Assembly (NCBI GenBank): GCA_937138475.1
Contig: CAKZPD010000008.1
Span: 62,001 to 126,000, forward strand
Direction: 5' to 3'
From: an uncultured Sulfitobacter sp.
Lineage (GTDB): Bacteria; Pseudomonadota; Alphaproteobacteria; Rhodobacterales; Rhodobacteraceae
DNA: 64,000 nt
This document shows, piece by piece, positions 1-8,200 of this stretch (its first letter is position 1; every line of letters starts with the position of its first letter). The notes under the pieces were generated by a model, which searched no databases, was not told the DNA's origin, and saw only the letters and a list, made by a program, of their open reading frames with translations. Made by a program: the position numbers and the translations under genes.

Positions 1-1
1 C

Positions 2-163
2 GTGCATGGCCACACGGCGTTGACCGCCGCGCAGCACTATGGCAACCGGGTCAATCTGGACGGCGGCGCCGGATATGGCCGGCCCCTTTGTGCCGCAGTT
101 TTTGAAGGGCGCCGCTGTTGGGAGTTGACCGCACAGGGGCGCGTGCCCCTAGACCCAGTCTAG
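2..163 (+). CDS. Metallophosphoesterase family protein, C-terminal fragment
   Basis: An open frame enters from the left edge and stops at TAG 161-163, giving about 53 residues. It begins VHGHT and continues with an NRVNLDGGAGYG stretch. The GHT motif followed by a conserved NLD-GAGYG segment is the typical end of bacterial calcineurin-like (ApaH/Ser-Thr phosphatase type) phosphoesterases, where the His is a metal ligand. Only the end is present, so the substrate cannot be judged. It converges on tdh and overlaps the last 15 bases of that gene. The family call rests on this short segment and is moderately sure. Confidence 0.6.
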   Translation: MHGHTALTAAQHYGNRVNLDGGAGYGRPLCAAVFEGRRCWELTAQGRVPLDPV

Positions 164-1186
164 CAGCACCTTGCCGCTTTTGCCTGATTTCATCACGGCA
201 AAGGCCTGTTCGAAGTCATCGGCGGCAAAGCGGTGGGTGATCACCTTGGAAACATCCAGCCCGTTTTGCAGCATGGCGATCATCTTGTACCAGGTCTCAA
301 AAATCTCGCGGCCATAGACGCCTTTGATGGTGATCGCCTTAAAGACGATGCGTGACCAATCAACGCGGGATGTGCCGGCCGGCACCCCCAGCATCGCGAT
401 GCGCCCGCCCATGACCAAAGCATCGACCATCTGATCCAGCGCCGCCGGATTGCCCGACATCTCAAGGCCCACATCGAACCCCTCGCGCATGTTCAGGCGG
501 GCGATGACGGCGCGCAGGTCTTCTTGCGCGACATTGACCGGCGTTACATCCGCCACATTCTCAGCCAATGCCAGACGGTCGGGGTTCACATCGGTGATCA
601 CCACGTTGCGCGCCCCGACATGGCGCGCCACCGCCGCCGCCATGATGCCGATTGGCCCGGCCCCGGTGATCAGAACGTCCTCGCCGATCAGGTCAAAGCT
701 GAGCGCGGTGTGAACCGCATTGCCCAACGGGTCCAGAATGGCGCCGATTTCATCGGGGATTTCATCGGGCAGCGGCACGACATTAAATGCCGGCAACCGC
801 AGGTATTCGGCAAAGGCGCCGTTTTCATGCACCCCGATGCCACGGGTGGCCGGATCCAGATGGAACTTGCCGGCGCGGCTTTGCCGCGAGGTTGATCCAA
901 TCAGATGCCCCTCGCCCGAGCAACGCTGACCGACCTGAAGGCCGGTAACATCACACCCCAGCTTGACGATCTTTCCGGCGAATTCATGCCCGGTAATCAG
1001 CGGCACCGGGACGGTGCGCGCGGCCCAGTCATCCCAGTCCCATATATGGATATCCGTGCCGCAAACCCCGGTCTTGTGGATCTGAATCAGCACATCATCC
1101 GGGCCAATTTCGGGAATGTCACGGATTTCCTGCCACAGGCCAACTGCGGGGCGGGCTTTGACAAGCGATTTCATCTGTTGGGTCAT
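149..1186 (-). CDS. tdh: L-threonine 3-dehydrogenase
   Basis: Cytosolic zinc- and NAD-dependent enzyme that oxidises L-threonine to 2-amino-3-ketobutyrate, the substrate of the neighbouring Kbl. The 345-residue protein has the usual length and medium-chain alcohol dehydrogenase layout: catalytic-zinc residues Cys42 (GVCGTD) and His67-Glu68 (GHE), and a nucleotide-binding GAGPIG motif near residue 176. The start ATG overlaps the stop of kbl (TCAT on the plus strand at 1183-1186), so the two are translationally coupled. Oddity: the loop that in E. coli Tdh holds four structural-zinc cysteines (C-x2-C-x2-C-x7-C) has Gly97, Ser100, Ser103 and Asp111 instead, so the structural zinc site is absent. 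The rest of the loop aligns well, so the assignment stays firm. Confidence 0.93.
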   Translation of the reverse strand: MTQQMKSLVKARPAVGLWQEIRDIPEIGPDDVLIQIHKTGVCGTDIHIWDWDDWAARTVPVPLITGHEFAGKIVKLGCDVTGLQVGQRCSGEGHLIGSTSRQSRAGKFHLDPATRGIGVHENGAFAEYLRLPAFNVVPLPDEIPDEIGAILDPLGNAVHTALSFDLIGEDVLITGAGPIGIMAAAVARHVGARNVVITDVNPDRLALAENVADVTPVNVAQEDLRAVIARLNMREGFDVGLEMSGNPAALDQMVDALVMGGRIAMLGVPAGTSRVDWSRIVFKAITIKGVYGREIFETWYKMIAMLQNGLDVSKVITHRFAADDFEQAFAVMKSGKSGKVLLDWV

Positions 1187-2373
1187 TTCAAGGCTCCACT
1201 GGCTTTTCCAGCCGTTGCAAAGGCGTCCAGCGCCCGGTCCAGATCTTGCAAACTTAGGGCGGCGTTCATCTGGGTGCGGATGCGCGCCTGGCCATGGGGG
1301 ACCACCGGATAAAAGAACCCGGCGACAAAAACGCCCAGATCAAACAGACGCCGCGCCATATCCTGGGCGATGCGCGCCTCGTACAGCATCACCGGCACAA
1401 TCGGATGGTGGCCCGGCAGCAGGTCAAAGCCCAAATTCTCAAGCCCGGCCCGCCAATAGGCGGTGTTGCGTTGCAAGGCCTCGCGGCGATCGGCGCCGTC
1501 TTGCACCAGCTTCAGGGCGGCGATACCGGCCGCGACCACCATTGGCGGCAGGGCATTGGAAAACAGATAGGGCCGGGCGCGTTGGCGCAGCATCTCGATC
1601 ACCGGTTGCGGCCCGGCGATGAACCCGCCCATGGATCCACCCAGCGCCTTGCCCAAGGTGCCGGTCACGATATCGGCCCGCACCCCGTGATGGTCGGGCG
1701 TTCCGGCGCCATTTGGCCCGACAAAGCCGGTGGCGTGGCAGTCATCGACCATCAGCATCGCGTCATAGCGGTCGGCCAGCGCCCGGATGCGCGGCAGGTC
1801 GGCCAGAAACCCATCCATGCTGAACACCCCGTCTGTGGCGATCATGATGTGGCGGGCGCCCTCGGCACGGGCACGGCGCAGCGCCTGTTCAAGATCTGTC
1901 ATATCGGAATTGGCATAGCGATACCGCCGGGCCTTGCTCAGCCGGATGCCGTCGATGATCGACGCATGGTTCAGCGCATCCGAGACAATGGCGTCACGCG
2001 CATCCAAAAGCGGTTCAAACAGACCGCCATTGGCGTCAAAACAGGCGGCGAACAGGATCGCGTCCTCGTGGTTCAGAAACTGGGCCAGCGCCTGTTCAAG
2101 CTGTCGATGCAGATCCTGGGTGCCACAGATGAACCGCACCGATGCCATGCCAAAGCCGCGCTGGTCCATCGCATCCTTGGCGGCTTGGATCAGCGCCGGA
2201 TGATCGGCCAGCCCCAGATAGTTATTGGCGCACAGATTAAGAAACCCATCCGTGCCGGCAACCTGCACGGTGCCAGCCTGCGCCGATGTGATCTCGCGTT
2301 CGGTCTTGCGCAGCCCCTCGGCGTCGATCTGACCAAGCGTGTCGGTGATGTGCTGTAAAAATGCGCGGCTCAT
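1183..2373 (-). CDS. kbl: Glycine C-acetyltransferase (2-amino-3-ketobutyrate CoA ligase)
   Basis: PLP enzyme of the alpha-oxoamine synthase family. It cleaves 2-amino-3-ketobutyrate with CoA into glycine and acetyl-CoA, finishing threonine breakdown begun by Tdh. The protein is 396 residues from the ATG at 2373, which has a GAGGGGG ribosome site upstream. A longer reading from TTG 2424 adds residues unlike the family and runs through the presumed operator. Visible motifs are the DDCHATGFVG segment (PLP-binding Asp and His) and the PLP lysine in GTLGKALGG. It is followed by tdh with a 4-base overlap and preceded on the same strand by an XRE-cupin regulator gene 89 bases away. Confidence 0.93.
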   Translation of the reverse strand: MSRAFLQHITDTLGQIDAEGLRKTEREITSAQAGTVQVAGTDGFLNLCANNYLGLADHPALIQAAKDAMDQRGFGMASVRFICGTQDLHRQLEQALAQFLNHEDAILFAACFDANGGLFEPLLDARDAIVSDALNHASIIDGIRLSKARRYRYANSDMTDLEQALRRARAEGARHIMIATDGVFSMDGFLADLPRIRALADRYDAMLMVDDCHATGFVGPNGAGTPDHHGVRADIVTGTLGKALGGSMGGFIAGPQPVIEMLRQRARPYLFSNALPPMVVAAGIAALKLVQDGADRREALQRNTAYWRAGLENLGFDLLPGHHPIVPVMLYEARIAQDMARRLFDLGVFVAGFFYPVVPHGQARIRTQMNAALSLQDLDRALDAFATAGKASGALK

Positions 2374-2418
2374 GATTCGCCCCCTCTTGCTGCCCAAAGG
2401 ATAGCATGACGGAGCGAT

Positions 2419-2434
2419 TTCCAAAATACTGGAA
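2419..2434. promoter_or_regulatory. Inverted repeat upstream of kbl-tdh, candidate operator
   Basis: TTCCA and TGGAA flank a 6-base AT-rich centre. The repeat sits 46 bases upstream of the kbl start, in the gap between the XRE-cupin regulator gene and kbl. Its surroundings are AT-rich compared with the flanking genes, as expected for a promoter. Assignment to the adjacent regulator is inference from position only. Confidence 0.35.
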
Positions 2435-2462
2435 ATTTCTTATAACGGACAAAATTCCGATA

Positions 2463-3038
2463 TTACGCCGGCTTGTCCGAATGCACGATCAGGAACATCC
2501 GTGCGCCTGCGGTCAGGGCTTTGATCTGATGCGGCACATCGGCAGCATAGCGTGCCGTATCCCCGCTGCGCAGCGTCACGCTGTGATCGCCGCTGGTGAT
2601 TTCCACCTCGCCGCCGATCAGGGTCAGATGTTCGCGCGTGCCGGTGGCATGGGCGTCGGATGTCAGCGCCCCCGGCATCGGAAAGCTCAGGTCATAGACC
2701 TCGTGGGCGCCCACGTCTTCGGGCGGCGACAGGATGCGAATATGGCACCCGCCCGAGATGTTCTGGATGGTGGGAATTTCACTGTGGCGCAACAGCTCGA
2801 TCCGGCTTTGGGCGGTGCCGTGATCCAGCAGGCCGGCAAAATCGACCTGAAGCGCCCGCGTCAGGTTCCAAAGCGTGGCGATGGTTGGGCTGCTTTCGCC
2901 GCGCTCGATCTGGCTGACCATCGATCGGGACACCCCCGACAGCTTGGCCACCGCCTCAAGCGACAGCCCCTGCTTGCGCCGCGCCTCTTTCAGGCGGCCC
3001 GGAAGTTGGTTCAAGATAGCGTCATTTTGTTCCGTCAT
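2463..3038 (-). CDS. XRE-family transcriptional regulator with C-terminal cupin domain
   Basis: A 191-residue DNA-binding regulator. Residues about 10-65 form a helix-turn-helix of the Cro/CI type (LSLEAVAKLSGVSRSMVSQIE, the recognition helix carrying SRSMVSQIERG). The C-terminal half is a small beta-barrel cupin, typically a ligand sensor. The start chosen is ATG 3038 (MTEQND); an in-frame ATG at 3077 would add 13 residues that do not look like family sequence, and neither has a strong ribosome site. It lies directly upstream of kbl-tdh on the same strand and divergent from the thiolase, so control of amino acid catabolism here is a reasonable inference. The ligand is unknown. Confidence 0.85.
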   Translation of the reverse strand: MTEQNDAILNQLPGRLKEARRKQGLSLEAVAKLSGVSRSMVSQIERGESSPTIATLWNLTRALQVDFAGLLDHGTAQSRIELLRHSEIPTIQNISGGCHIRILSPPEDVGAHEVYDLSFPMPGALTSDAHATGTREHLTLIGGEVEITSGDHSVTLRSGDTARYAADVPHQIKALTAGARMFLIVHSDKPA

Positions 3039-3153
3039 ATCGGATAAGTGCAAGAAACCCTGCGTCACTGTCAACATCTGCCACCGATTGCGGCTTCATT
3101 TGCCGGTAAATTCGCTCATATTCGGCGCAAACAGATCAGCAGGAGCAAAGCAC

Positions 3154-4332
3154 ATGACCCAAGACATCGTAATTCTGGATGGCGCGCGGACCGCCGTTGG
3201 CACCTTTGGTGGATCTTTGGCCGGGGTCGCGCCGATTGATCTTGGCACGGTGGCTGCCAAGGCCGCGCTTGAGCGCGCCGGGGTTGAGGGCGCCCAGATC
3301 GGCCATGTGGCCTTTGGCCATGTGATCAACACCGAGCCGCGCGATATGTATCTGTCGCGGGTGGCGGCAATGCAGGCCGGTATCCCCGATACAACCCCGG
3401 CGATGAACCTGAACCGGCTGTGCGGGTCGGGGCTTCAGGCGGTTGTGTCGGTGATTCAGTCCCTGATGCTGGGCGATGCGGCGTTCGGTTTGGCCGGCGG
3501 CGCCGAAAGCATGTCGCGGGCACCTTATATCAACCCGGATCAGCGCTGGGGCGCCAAGATGGGCGACACGCGGTCTTTGGATATGATGCTGGGTGCGTTG
3601 CATTGCCCGTTCGGGACCGGCCATATGGGCATCACCGCCGAGAATGTCGCGGCCGAACATGACATCAGCCGCGCGGCGCAGGACGCCTTTGCCCTGCAAA
3701 GCCAAGAGCGCGCCGCCGCTGCCATCGCCGCGGGCCATTTCAAAAGCCAGATCGTTCCGGTCGAGGTCAAGGTCAAACGTCAGACTGTGGCCTTTGATAC
3801 AGATGAGCACCCCAAGGCGACCTCGGCCGAGGTGCTGGGCGGTTTGCGCCCGGTGTTCAAAAAGGACGGAACGGTCACGGCGGGCAATGCCAGTGGCATC
3901 AATGACGGGGCTGCGGCGGTGGTGCTGGCCACGGCCGAGGCGGCGCAAAAGGCCGGCTTGACGCCGCGGGCGCGGGTTCTGGGCTATGCCCATGCCGGGG
4001 TGCGCCCCGAGGTGATGGGCATCGGGCCGATCCCTGCCGTCGAAGCGTTGCTCAAGCGGACCGGCCTTGGCATTGGCGATTTCGATGTGATCGAAAGCAA
4101 CGAGGCCTTTGCCTCGCAGGCGCTGGCGGTCAGCAAGGGGCTGGGCATTCAGGATCAGCAGGTCAACCCCAATGGCGGCGCGATTGCGCTGGGCCATCCG
4201 GTTGGTGCAACTGGTGCGATTATCACGGTGAAGGCCCTTTATGAATTGGAGCGCATCGGCGGCAAGCGGGCGCTGATGACCATGTGCATTGGCGGCGGCC
4301 AGGGCATCGCCTTGGCGATTGAGCGGATCTGA
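3154..4332 (+). CDS. Acetyl-CoA acetyltransferase (thiolase)
   Basis: Thiolase of 392 residues that condenses or cleaves acyl-CoA and acetyl-CoA. All family landmarks are present: nucleophile Cys90 in NRLCGSGLQAV, the His in NPNGGAIALGHPVGATGA, and the second catalytic Cys in CIGGGQG near the end. The ATG at 3154 follows an AGGAG ribosome site at 3141. Upstream in-frame codons run into the divergent regulator gene and are not family sequence. Which chain length it prefers (acetoacetyl-CoA versus 3-ketoadipyl-CoA-like) cannot be read from sequence alone. It is alone in its transcription unit, followed by a strong hairpin. It could serve the aromatic operon downstream, but the terminator and a 390-base gap argue for separate expression. 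Confidence 0.88.
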   Translation: MTQDIVILDGARTAVGTFGGSLAGVAPIDLGTVAAKAALERAGVEGAQIGHVAFGHVINTEPRDMYLSRVAAMQAGIPDTTPAMNLNRLCGSGLQAVVSVIQSLMLGDAAFGLAGGAESMSRAPYINPDQRWGAKMGDTRSLDMMLGALHCPFGTGHMGITAENVAAEHDISRAAQDAFALQSQERAAAAIAAGHFKSQIVPVEVKVKRQTVAFDTDEHPKATSAEVLGGLRPVFKKDGTVTAGNASGINDGAAAVVLATAEAAQKAGLTPRARVLGYAHAGVRPEVMGIGPIPAVEALLKRTGLGIGDFDVIESNEAFASQALAVSKGLGIQDQQVNPNGGAIALGHPVGATGAIITVKALYELERIGGKRALMTMCIGGGQGIALAIERI

Positions 4333-4341
4333 CGCGGGCGA

Positions 4342-4378
4342 CCTGACAGACCTGTCAGGATAGTTTACAGAGCTGTAA
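4342..4378. other. Tandem dyads downstream of the thiolase
   Basis: Two adjacent perfect inverted repeats: CCTGACAG-AC-CTGTCAGG at 4342-4359 and TTACAG-AG-CTGTAA at 4365-4378. Both share an ACAG-N2-CTGT core, with centres about 21 bases apart, roughly two helical turns. They lie between the thiolase stop and the terminator hairpin. They could be part of transcript-end structure or binding sites for a dimeric regulator. Confidence 0.4.
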
Positions 4379-4404
4379 GGGGGGCCTGGTCGCGGCCCCC
4401 CTTT
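4377..4404 (+). terminator. Rho-independent-type terminator after the thiolase
   Basis: A 10-base stem (AAGGGGGGCC paired with GGCCCCCCTT) with a 7-base loop, followed by a short T run with Gs. It starts about 45 bases after the thiolase stop. The stem is strong; the T tract is short. Confidence 0.7.
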
Positions 4405-4571
4405 GTTGTTTGCCGGGCGGGTTGCCATCCTGCGCCGGCGCGGGTGCAGCTGGGTGCGCCGTGCCCGGCCGGGGCAAGAGCGCGGGTGCGGTTGGGGCTG
4501 TGGTTGCGCCCCGGCTTTGCTGGGCAGGCGGTGGAGTGCTGGGTCAGAGGGCTGGGGCTGTGGAGGGGGCG

Positions 4572-4606
4572 GGAGCCTCCGGCGGGGATATTTAAGAACA
4601 AAAGAA
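4572..4606 (+). repeat. 35-base intergenic repeat, copy 1
   Basis: Matches 19891-19925 at 34 of 35 bases (A versus G at position 24 of the repeat). It begins GGAGCCTCCGGCGGGG and ends in an A-rich ATTT/ACAAAAGAA tail. Both copies are in gaps following an operon. The short GGAG-CCTCC self-complementary start suggests a small hairpin. Similar GGAGCCTCCGGCGGG elements are, from memory, common in roseobacter intergenic DNA. Confidence 0.75.
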
Positions 4607-4638
4607 GCGGTGTGGGCGCGAGGTGTCGGCGCGTGTTT

Positions 4639-4672
4639 ATATTTTATGTTTAAAATATTTTTGCTTGAAGCA
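4639..4672 (+). promoter_or_regulatory. AT-rich palindromes upstream of the aromatic operon, candidate promoter/operator
   Basis: Two dyads stand out against a GC-rich background: ATATTTTA-TGTT-TAAAATAT (4639-4658) and TGCTT-G-AAGCA (4662-4672). The second resembles the short palindromes bound by MarR-family repressors of aromatic-CoA operons, and this operon encodes a MarR protein at 7733. The start codon of the first gene is 54 bases downstream. Binding is inferred from position and symmetry. Confidence 0.45.
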
Positions 4673-4725
4673 TATTTCGGTTCGGGTTAGCGTTCTGATG
4701 ATAGCATGTCACGGGGGGTGGGCCG

Positions 4726-7020
4726 ATGCGGATTGCGTGTCTTGGCGGCGGGCCGGCGGGTCTTTATTTCAGCATCTTGATGAAGTTGCGCGATCCGCAA
4801 TGCGAGGTGGTGGTGATTGAGCGCAACCGCCCGGATGACACCTTTGGCTGGGGTGTGGTTTTGTCGGATGAGACATTGGACAATCTGGCGGCGCATGACC
4901 CGGTGAGTGCGGCCTCGGTTCGGGCGCATTTTGCCTATTGGGATGATGTGGCGCTGGTGCATCAGGGGGTGCGGACAGTTTCGCGTGGGCACGGGTTTTG
5001 CGGCATTGGCCGGATGCGGCTGTTGTTGATCTTGCAAGAGCGGGCGCGGCAATTGGGGGTTGAGCTGCGCTTTGAGGTCGAGGCAAAGCCGGTTGAGGAC
5101 TATATGGATGCCTTTGACGTGGTTGTCGCGTCGGATGGGTTGAATTCGAAGGTGCGGTCGGCGTTTTCCGAGGTGTTTCGGCCGGATATTGATCAGCGTT
5201 TGTGTCAGTTTGTCTGGATGGGGACGCATCAGAAGTTCGATGATGCTTTTACCTTTATCTTTGAGCAGACCCCCAAGGGGTGGGTGTGGGCGCATGCTTA
5301 TCAGTTTGATGCGGACACGGCGACATTCATTGTGGAATGCACGCAAGAGACCTTTGACGCCTATGGGTTCGGCGAGATGAGCCAGGCCGAATCTGTGGCG
5401 GTCTGCGAAGATATTTTCAAAGCGCATTTGGGCGGTCATGGTTTGATGACCAATGCCAATCATATCCGCGGCTCTGCCTGGTTGCGGTTTCCGCGGGTGT
5501 TGTGTGAGCGTTGGAGCCACAAGAATGTCGTGTTGTTGGGGGATGCTGCGGCGACGGCGCATTTCTCGATTGGGTCTGGAACCAAGTTGGCGCTTGAGAG
5601 CGCCATCGCGCTTGCCGATTATATCACCAGCGAGGCCACGCTTGGGGCGGCTTTTGAGCGCTATGAGGCGGAGCGCCGGCTTGAGGTCTTGCGGCTGCAA
5701 TCGGCGGCGCGCAATTCCGTGGAATGGTTTGAGAATGTTGAACAGTATCTGCATCTGGATTCTGTGCAGTTGAATTATTCGATGCTGACCCGGTCGCAGC
5801 GCATCAGCCACGAAAATCTGCGAGAGCGTGACGCCGATTGGTTGGGCCGGGCCGAGGCGTGGTTCATGCAGCAGGCCGGGGCCGAGGCATCAGGGCCGGC
5901 GCGGGCGCCGATGTTTGCGCCGTTTCAGTTGCGGGACATGACGTTGAAGAACCGCATCGTGGTTTCGCCGATGGCGCAATACAAGGCGGTGGATGGGGCG
6001 CCGACCGATTGGCATTTGGTGCATTATGCCGAGCGCGCCAAGGGCGGCGCCGGTTTGGTCTATACCGAGATGACCTGTGTTTCCGCCGAGGGGCGCATCA
6101 CGCCGGGGTGCCCCGGTTTGTATGATCCGGCGCATGAGGCGGCCTGGGCGCGGCTGAATGATTTCATCCATGCGGAAACCGGGGCCAAGACCTGTTGCCA
6201 GATCGGTCATGCCGGGCGCAAGGGGTCGACCCGGATCGGCTGGGAGGGGATGGACAAGCCCTTGCCGCAGGGCAATTGGCCGTTGTTGTCGGCCTCGGCT
6301 TTGGCGTGGTCCGAGGAAAACGCCACGCCCAAGGCGATGGATCGCGATGATATGGATCTTGTAACTGCACAGTTTGTTGCCGCAACACAGATGGCGGCGC
6401 GGGCCGGTTTTGACATGATTGAACTGCATGCGGCCCATGGGTATTTGATTTCGTCCTTTATTTCGCCGCTGTCGAACCAGCGTCAAGATAGCTTTGGCGG
6501 GGCGCTGGAAAACAGGATGCGCTTTCCGCTTGCGGTTTTTGCCGCCATGCGGGCGGTCTGGCCCGAGGCCAAGCCGATGTCGGTGCGGATTTCGGCCAAT
6601 GATTGGGTGGGCGATGCCGGTGTGACCCCCGAAGAGGCGGTCGAGATCGCGGCCATGTTCGAAGCGGCCGGCGCCGACATTATCGACGTATCGGCGGGTC
6701 AGACATCGGTGCAGGCCCAGCCGGTTTACGGGCGGATGTTCCAGACGCCCTTTTCGGATCGTATTCGCAACGCGCGGTCGATCAAGACCATGGCCGTGGG
6801 CAATATCTATGAGGCGGACCATGTGAATTCCATCTTGATGGCGGGGCGGGCCGATTTGGTGTGTTTGGCGCGCCCGCATCTGAACGATCCCTATTGGACA
6901 TTGCATGCAGCAACACAGATCGGCGACCGCGTCGAGGTTTGGCCGAAACCCTATGAGGCGGGGCGCGATCAGGCCTGGCGGCTGGCGGATCGGGATTCAG
7001 AGGGGACAGGCCGGGTATGA
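4726..7020 (+). CDS. Fused FAD monooxygenase / old-yellow-enzyme reductase (2-aminobenzoyl-CoA monooxygenase/reductase type)
   Basis: A 764-residue two-domain flavoprotein. Residues 1 to about 375 are an FAD-dependent aromatic hydroxylase: dinucleotide-binding GGGPAG at 8-13, the [10 protein letters not shown] segment near 125-135, and a [17 protein letters not shown] motif near 270-283. From about 392 ([19 protein letters not shown]) it is an NADH:flavin oxidoreductase of the old-yellow-enzyme type, with a HAAHGYL active-site motif. This fusion is characteristic of 2-aminobenzoyl-CoA monooxygenase/reductase, which hydroxylates and partly reduces the CoA-activated ring, and of related salicylyl-CoA 5-hydroxylases. 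The neighbouring ligase, beta-oxidation genes and RidA-like protein favour anthranilate. It is the first gene of the operon, and its end overlaps the SDR gene by 4 bases. Confidence 0.85.
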   Translation: MRIACLGGGPAGLYFSILMKLRDPQCEVVVIERNRPDDTFGWGVVLSDETLDNLAAHDPVSAASVRAHFAYWDDVALVHQGVRTVSRGHGFCGIGRMRLLLILQERARQLGVELRFEVEAKPVEDYMDAFDVVVASDGLNSKVRSAFSEVFRPDIDQRLCQFVWMGTHQKFDDAFTFIFEQTPKGWVWAHAYQFDADTATFIVECTQETFDAYGFGEMSQAESVAVCEDIFKAHLGGHGLMTNANHIRGSAWLRFPRVLCERWSHKNVVLLGDAAATAHFSIGSGTKLALESAIALADYITSEATLGAAFERYEAERRLEVLRLQSAARNSVEWFENVEQYLHLDSVQLNYSMLTRSQRISHENLRERDADWLGRAEAWFMQQAGAEASGPARAPMFAPFQLRDMTLKNRIVVSPMAQYKAVDGAPTDWHLVHYAERAKGGAGLVYTEMTCVSAEGRITPGCPGLYDPAHEAAWARLNDFIHAETGAKTCCQIGHAGRKGSTRIGWEGMDKPLPQGNWPLLSASALAWSEENATPKAMDRDDMDLVTAQFVAATQMAARAGFDMIELHAAHGYLISSFISPLSNQRQDSFGGALENRMRFPLAVFAAMRAVWPEAKPMSVRISANDWVGDAGVTPEEAVEIAAMFEAAGADIIDVSAGQTSVQAQPVYGRMFQTPFSDRIRNARSIKTMAVGNIYEADHVNSILMAGRADLVCLARPHLNDPYWTLHAATQIGDRVEVWPKPYEAGRDQAWRLADRDSEGTGRV

Positions 7021-7736
7021 GGCGGGTTTTGATCACGGGCGGCGGCACGGGGATTGGCCGGGCGATTGCGCGCAGTTTTGCGGCATCGGGCGATCATGTG
7101 ACAATCTGTGGGCGGCGCCTTGGCCCCCTGCAAGAGACGGCGCAGGGGTCGCAGATGCAGTGCCGGGTTGCCGATGTCACCGACGAAGGCGCGGTGCGCG
7201 ATCTGTTCGACACCGGCTTTGACGTGGTGATTGCCAATGCCGGGGGCGGCGTGGCCGGCAAGGTGCGGCATGTGTCGCTGGCGGATTGGAATGCCACGTT
7301 GGCGGTCAATCTGACCGGCACGTTCTTGTTGTTTCGCGAGGCGCTGCGCAACATGGGGCCGGGGGGGCGGCTGATTGCCATTGCCTCGACCGCCAGCCTG
7401 AAGGGGGGCGCCAGCATCCCGGCCTATGCGGCGGCCAAGCACGGGGTTCTGGGCCTGGTGCGGTCTGTGGCGCTGGATGTGGCCGGCAAGGGATTGACCT
7501 GTAATGCGGTTTGTCCGGGGTTCGTTGACACCGATCTGGCCGAGGCGGCCATCAGCGCGGTGCAAAAGCGATTTGACCTGACCCGCGAGGCCGCACTGGC
7601 CGAAGTGATCAGCGACAACCCGATGGGCCGGCTGATCGCCCCGGAAGAGGTGGTGGCCGCGGTTCAGTTTCTGGCATCGGCCGGGGCGTCGATGGTCAAC
7701 GGCCATGCGCTGAGCGTGTCGGGCGGTGAAATATGA
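7017..7736 (+). CDS. Short-chain dehydrogenase/reductase
   Basis: A 239-residue classical SDR: NAD(P)-binding TGGGTGIG at residues 7-14, NAGGG near 77, Ser in IASTAS, and the catalytic YAAAKHG motif. It ends with a LSVSGGE tail typical of FabG-like enzymes. In this operon the likely role is oxidation or reduction of a ring hydroxyl/oxo group or a 3-hydroxyacyl-CoA after the monooxygenase/reductase step; the exact substrate is not readable. ATGA overlaps on both sides place it in a translationally coupled chain. Confidence 0.85.
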   Translation: MRRVLITGGGTGIGRAIARSFAASGDHVTICGRRLGPLQETAQGSQMQCRVADVTDEGAVRDLFDTGFDVVIANAGGGVAGKVRHVSLADWNATLAVNLTGTFLLFREALRNMGPGGRLIAIASTASLKGGASIPAYAAAKHGVLGLVRSVALDVAGKGLTCNAVCPGFVDTDLAEAAISAVQKRFDLTREAALAEVISDNPMGRLIAPEEVVAAVQFLASAGASMVNGHALSVSGGEI

Positions 7737-8200
7737 GCCGCCAGATCGCCGAGCTGCCGTTGGAGGCCCCGTCAAAGGAGCGGTTGCGCCTGTGGCTGCG
7801 CCTGCTGAAGACCACCCGCGACATCGAATCGGTTTTGCGGGATAATTTCCGCAGGGATTTTGGCACCACATTGCCACGGTTTGACGTGATGGCGGCGTTG
7901 TCGCGGTTCGAGGGGGGCCTGAAGATGAGCGAGATCTCGGGCGTGCTTCGGGTGTCGAACGGCAATGTCACCGGTATCGTGGACCGCCTGGCCGAGGATG
8001 GGCACCTGGTGCGCGTGTCGGTGCCGGGGGATCGCCGGGCCTCGCGGGTGCGGTTGACACGCAAGGGACGCGAAGAATTCGCCCGCCAAGCCGCCGCCCA
8101 TGAAGGGTGGATCACCGAAATGCTGGGACAGTTTTCAGCGCAAGAGGCCCGCGCCATGGCCATGGAACTTCAGATGCAGGACGAAACCGATGAAAAGTGA
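7733..8200 (+). CDS. MarR-family transcriptional regulator
   Basis: A 155-residue winged-helix regulator. The recognition region ([24 protein letters not shown]) and the wing with [11 protein letters not shown] and KGREEF are typical MarR. MarR proteins in aromatic-acid operons commonly repress until an aryl-CoA binds; that role is inferred here. The gene sits inside the operon, overlapping the SDR stop by 4 bases and the enoyl-CoA hydratase start by 11, so it is co-expressed with the enzymes it probably controls. A plausible target is the dyad at 4662-4672. Confidence 0.9.
   Translation: MSRQIAELPLEAPSKERLRLWLRLLKTTRDIESVLRDNFRRDFGTTLPRFDVMAALSRFEGGLKMSEISGVLRVSNGNVTGIVDRLAEDGHLVRVSVPGDRRASRVRLTRKGREEFARQAAAHEGWITEMLGQFSAQEARAMAMELQMQDETDEK

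Larger units (their letters stand above)
4405..4725. other. Intergenic region between thiolase and aromatic operon
   Basis: This 321-base stretch is very GC-rich at first. Open frames in it have no family character. It then holds one copy of a 35-base repeat (4572-4606) and an AT-rich promoter-like block with dyads (4639-4672) just before the monooxygenase gene. I see no gene here. Confidence 0.6.

Noticed and set aside
1294..2358. 354-codon open frame on the plus strand
   Set aside because: Antisense shadow of kbl, which has full family motifs; the frame has no recognisable domain.
3136..4428. 430-codon open frame on the minus strand
   Set aside because: Antisense to the thiolase; Arg/His/Pro-rich shadow typical of high-GC codon structure.
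4403..4690. Several short open frames in the GC-rich gap before the aromatic operon
   Set aside because: Gly/Arg/Trp-rich, overlapping each other, with no ribosome site or family pattern.
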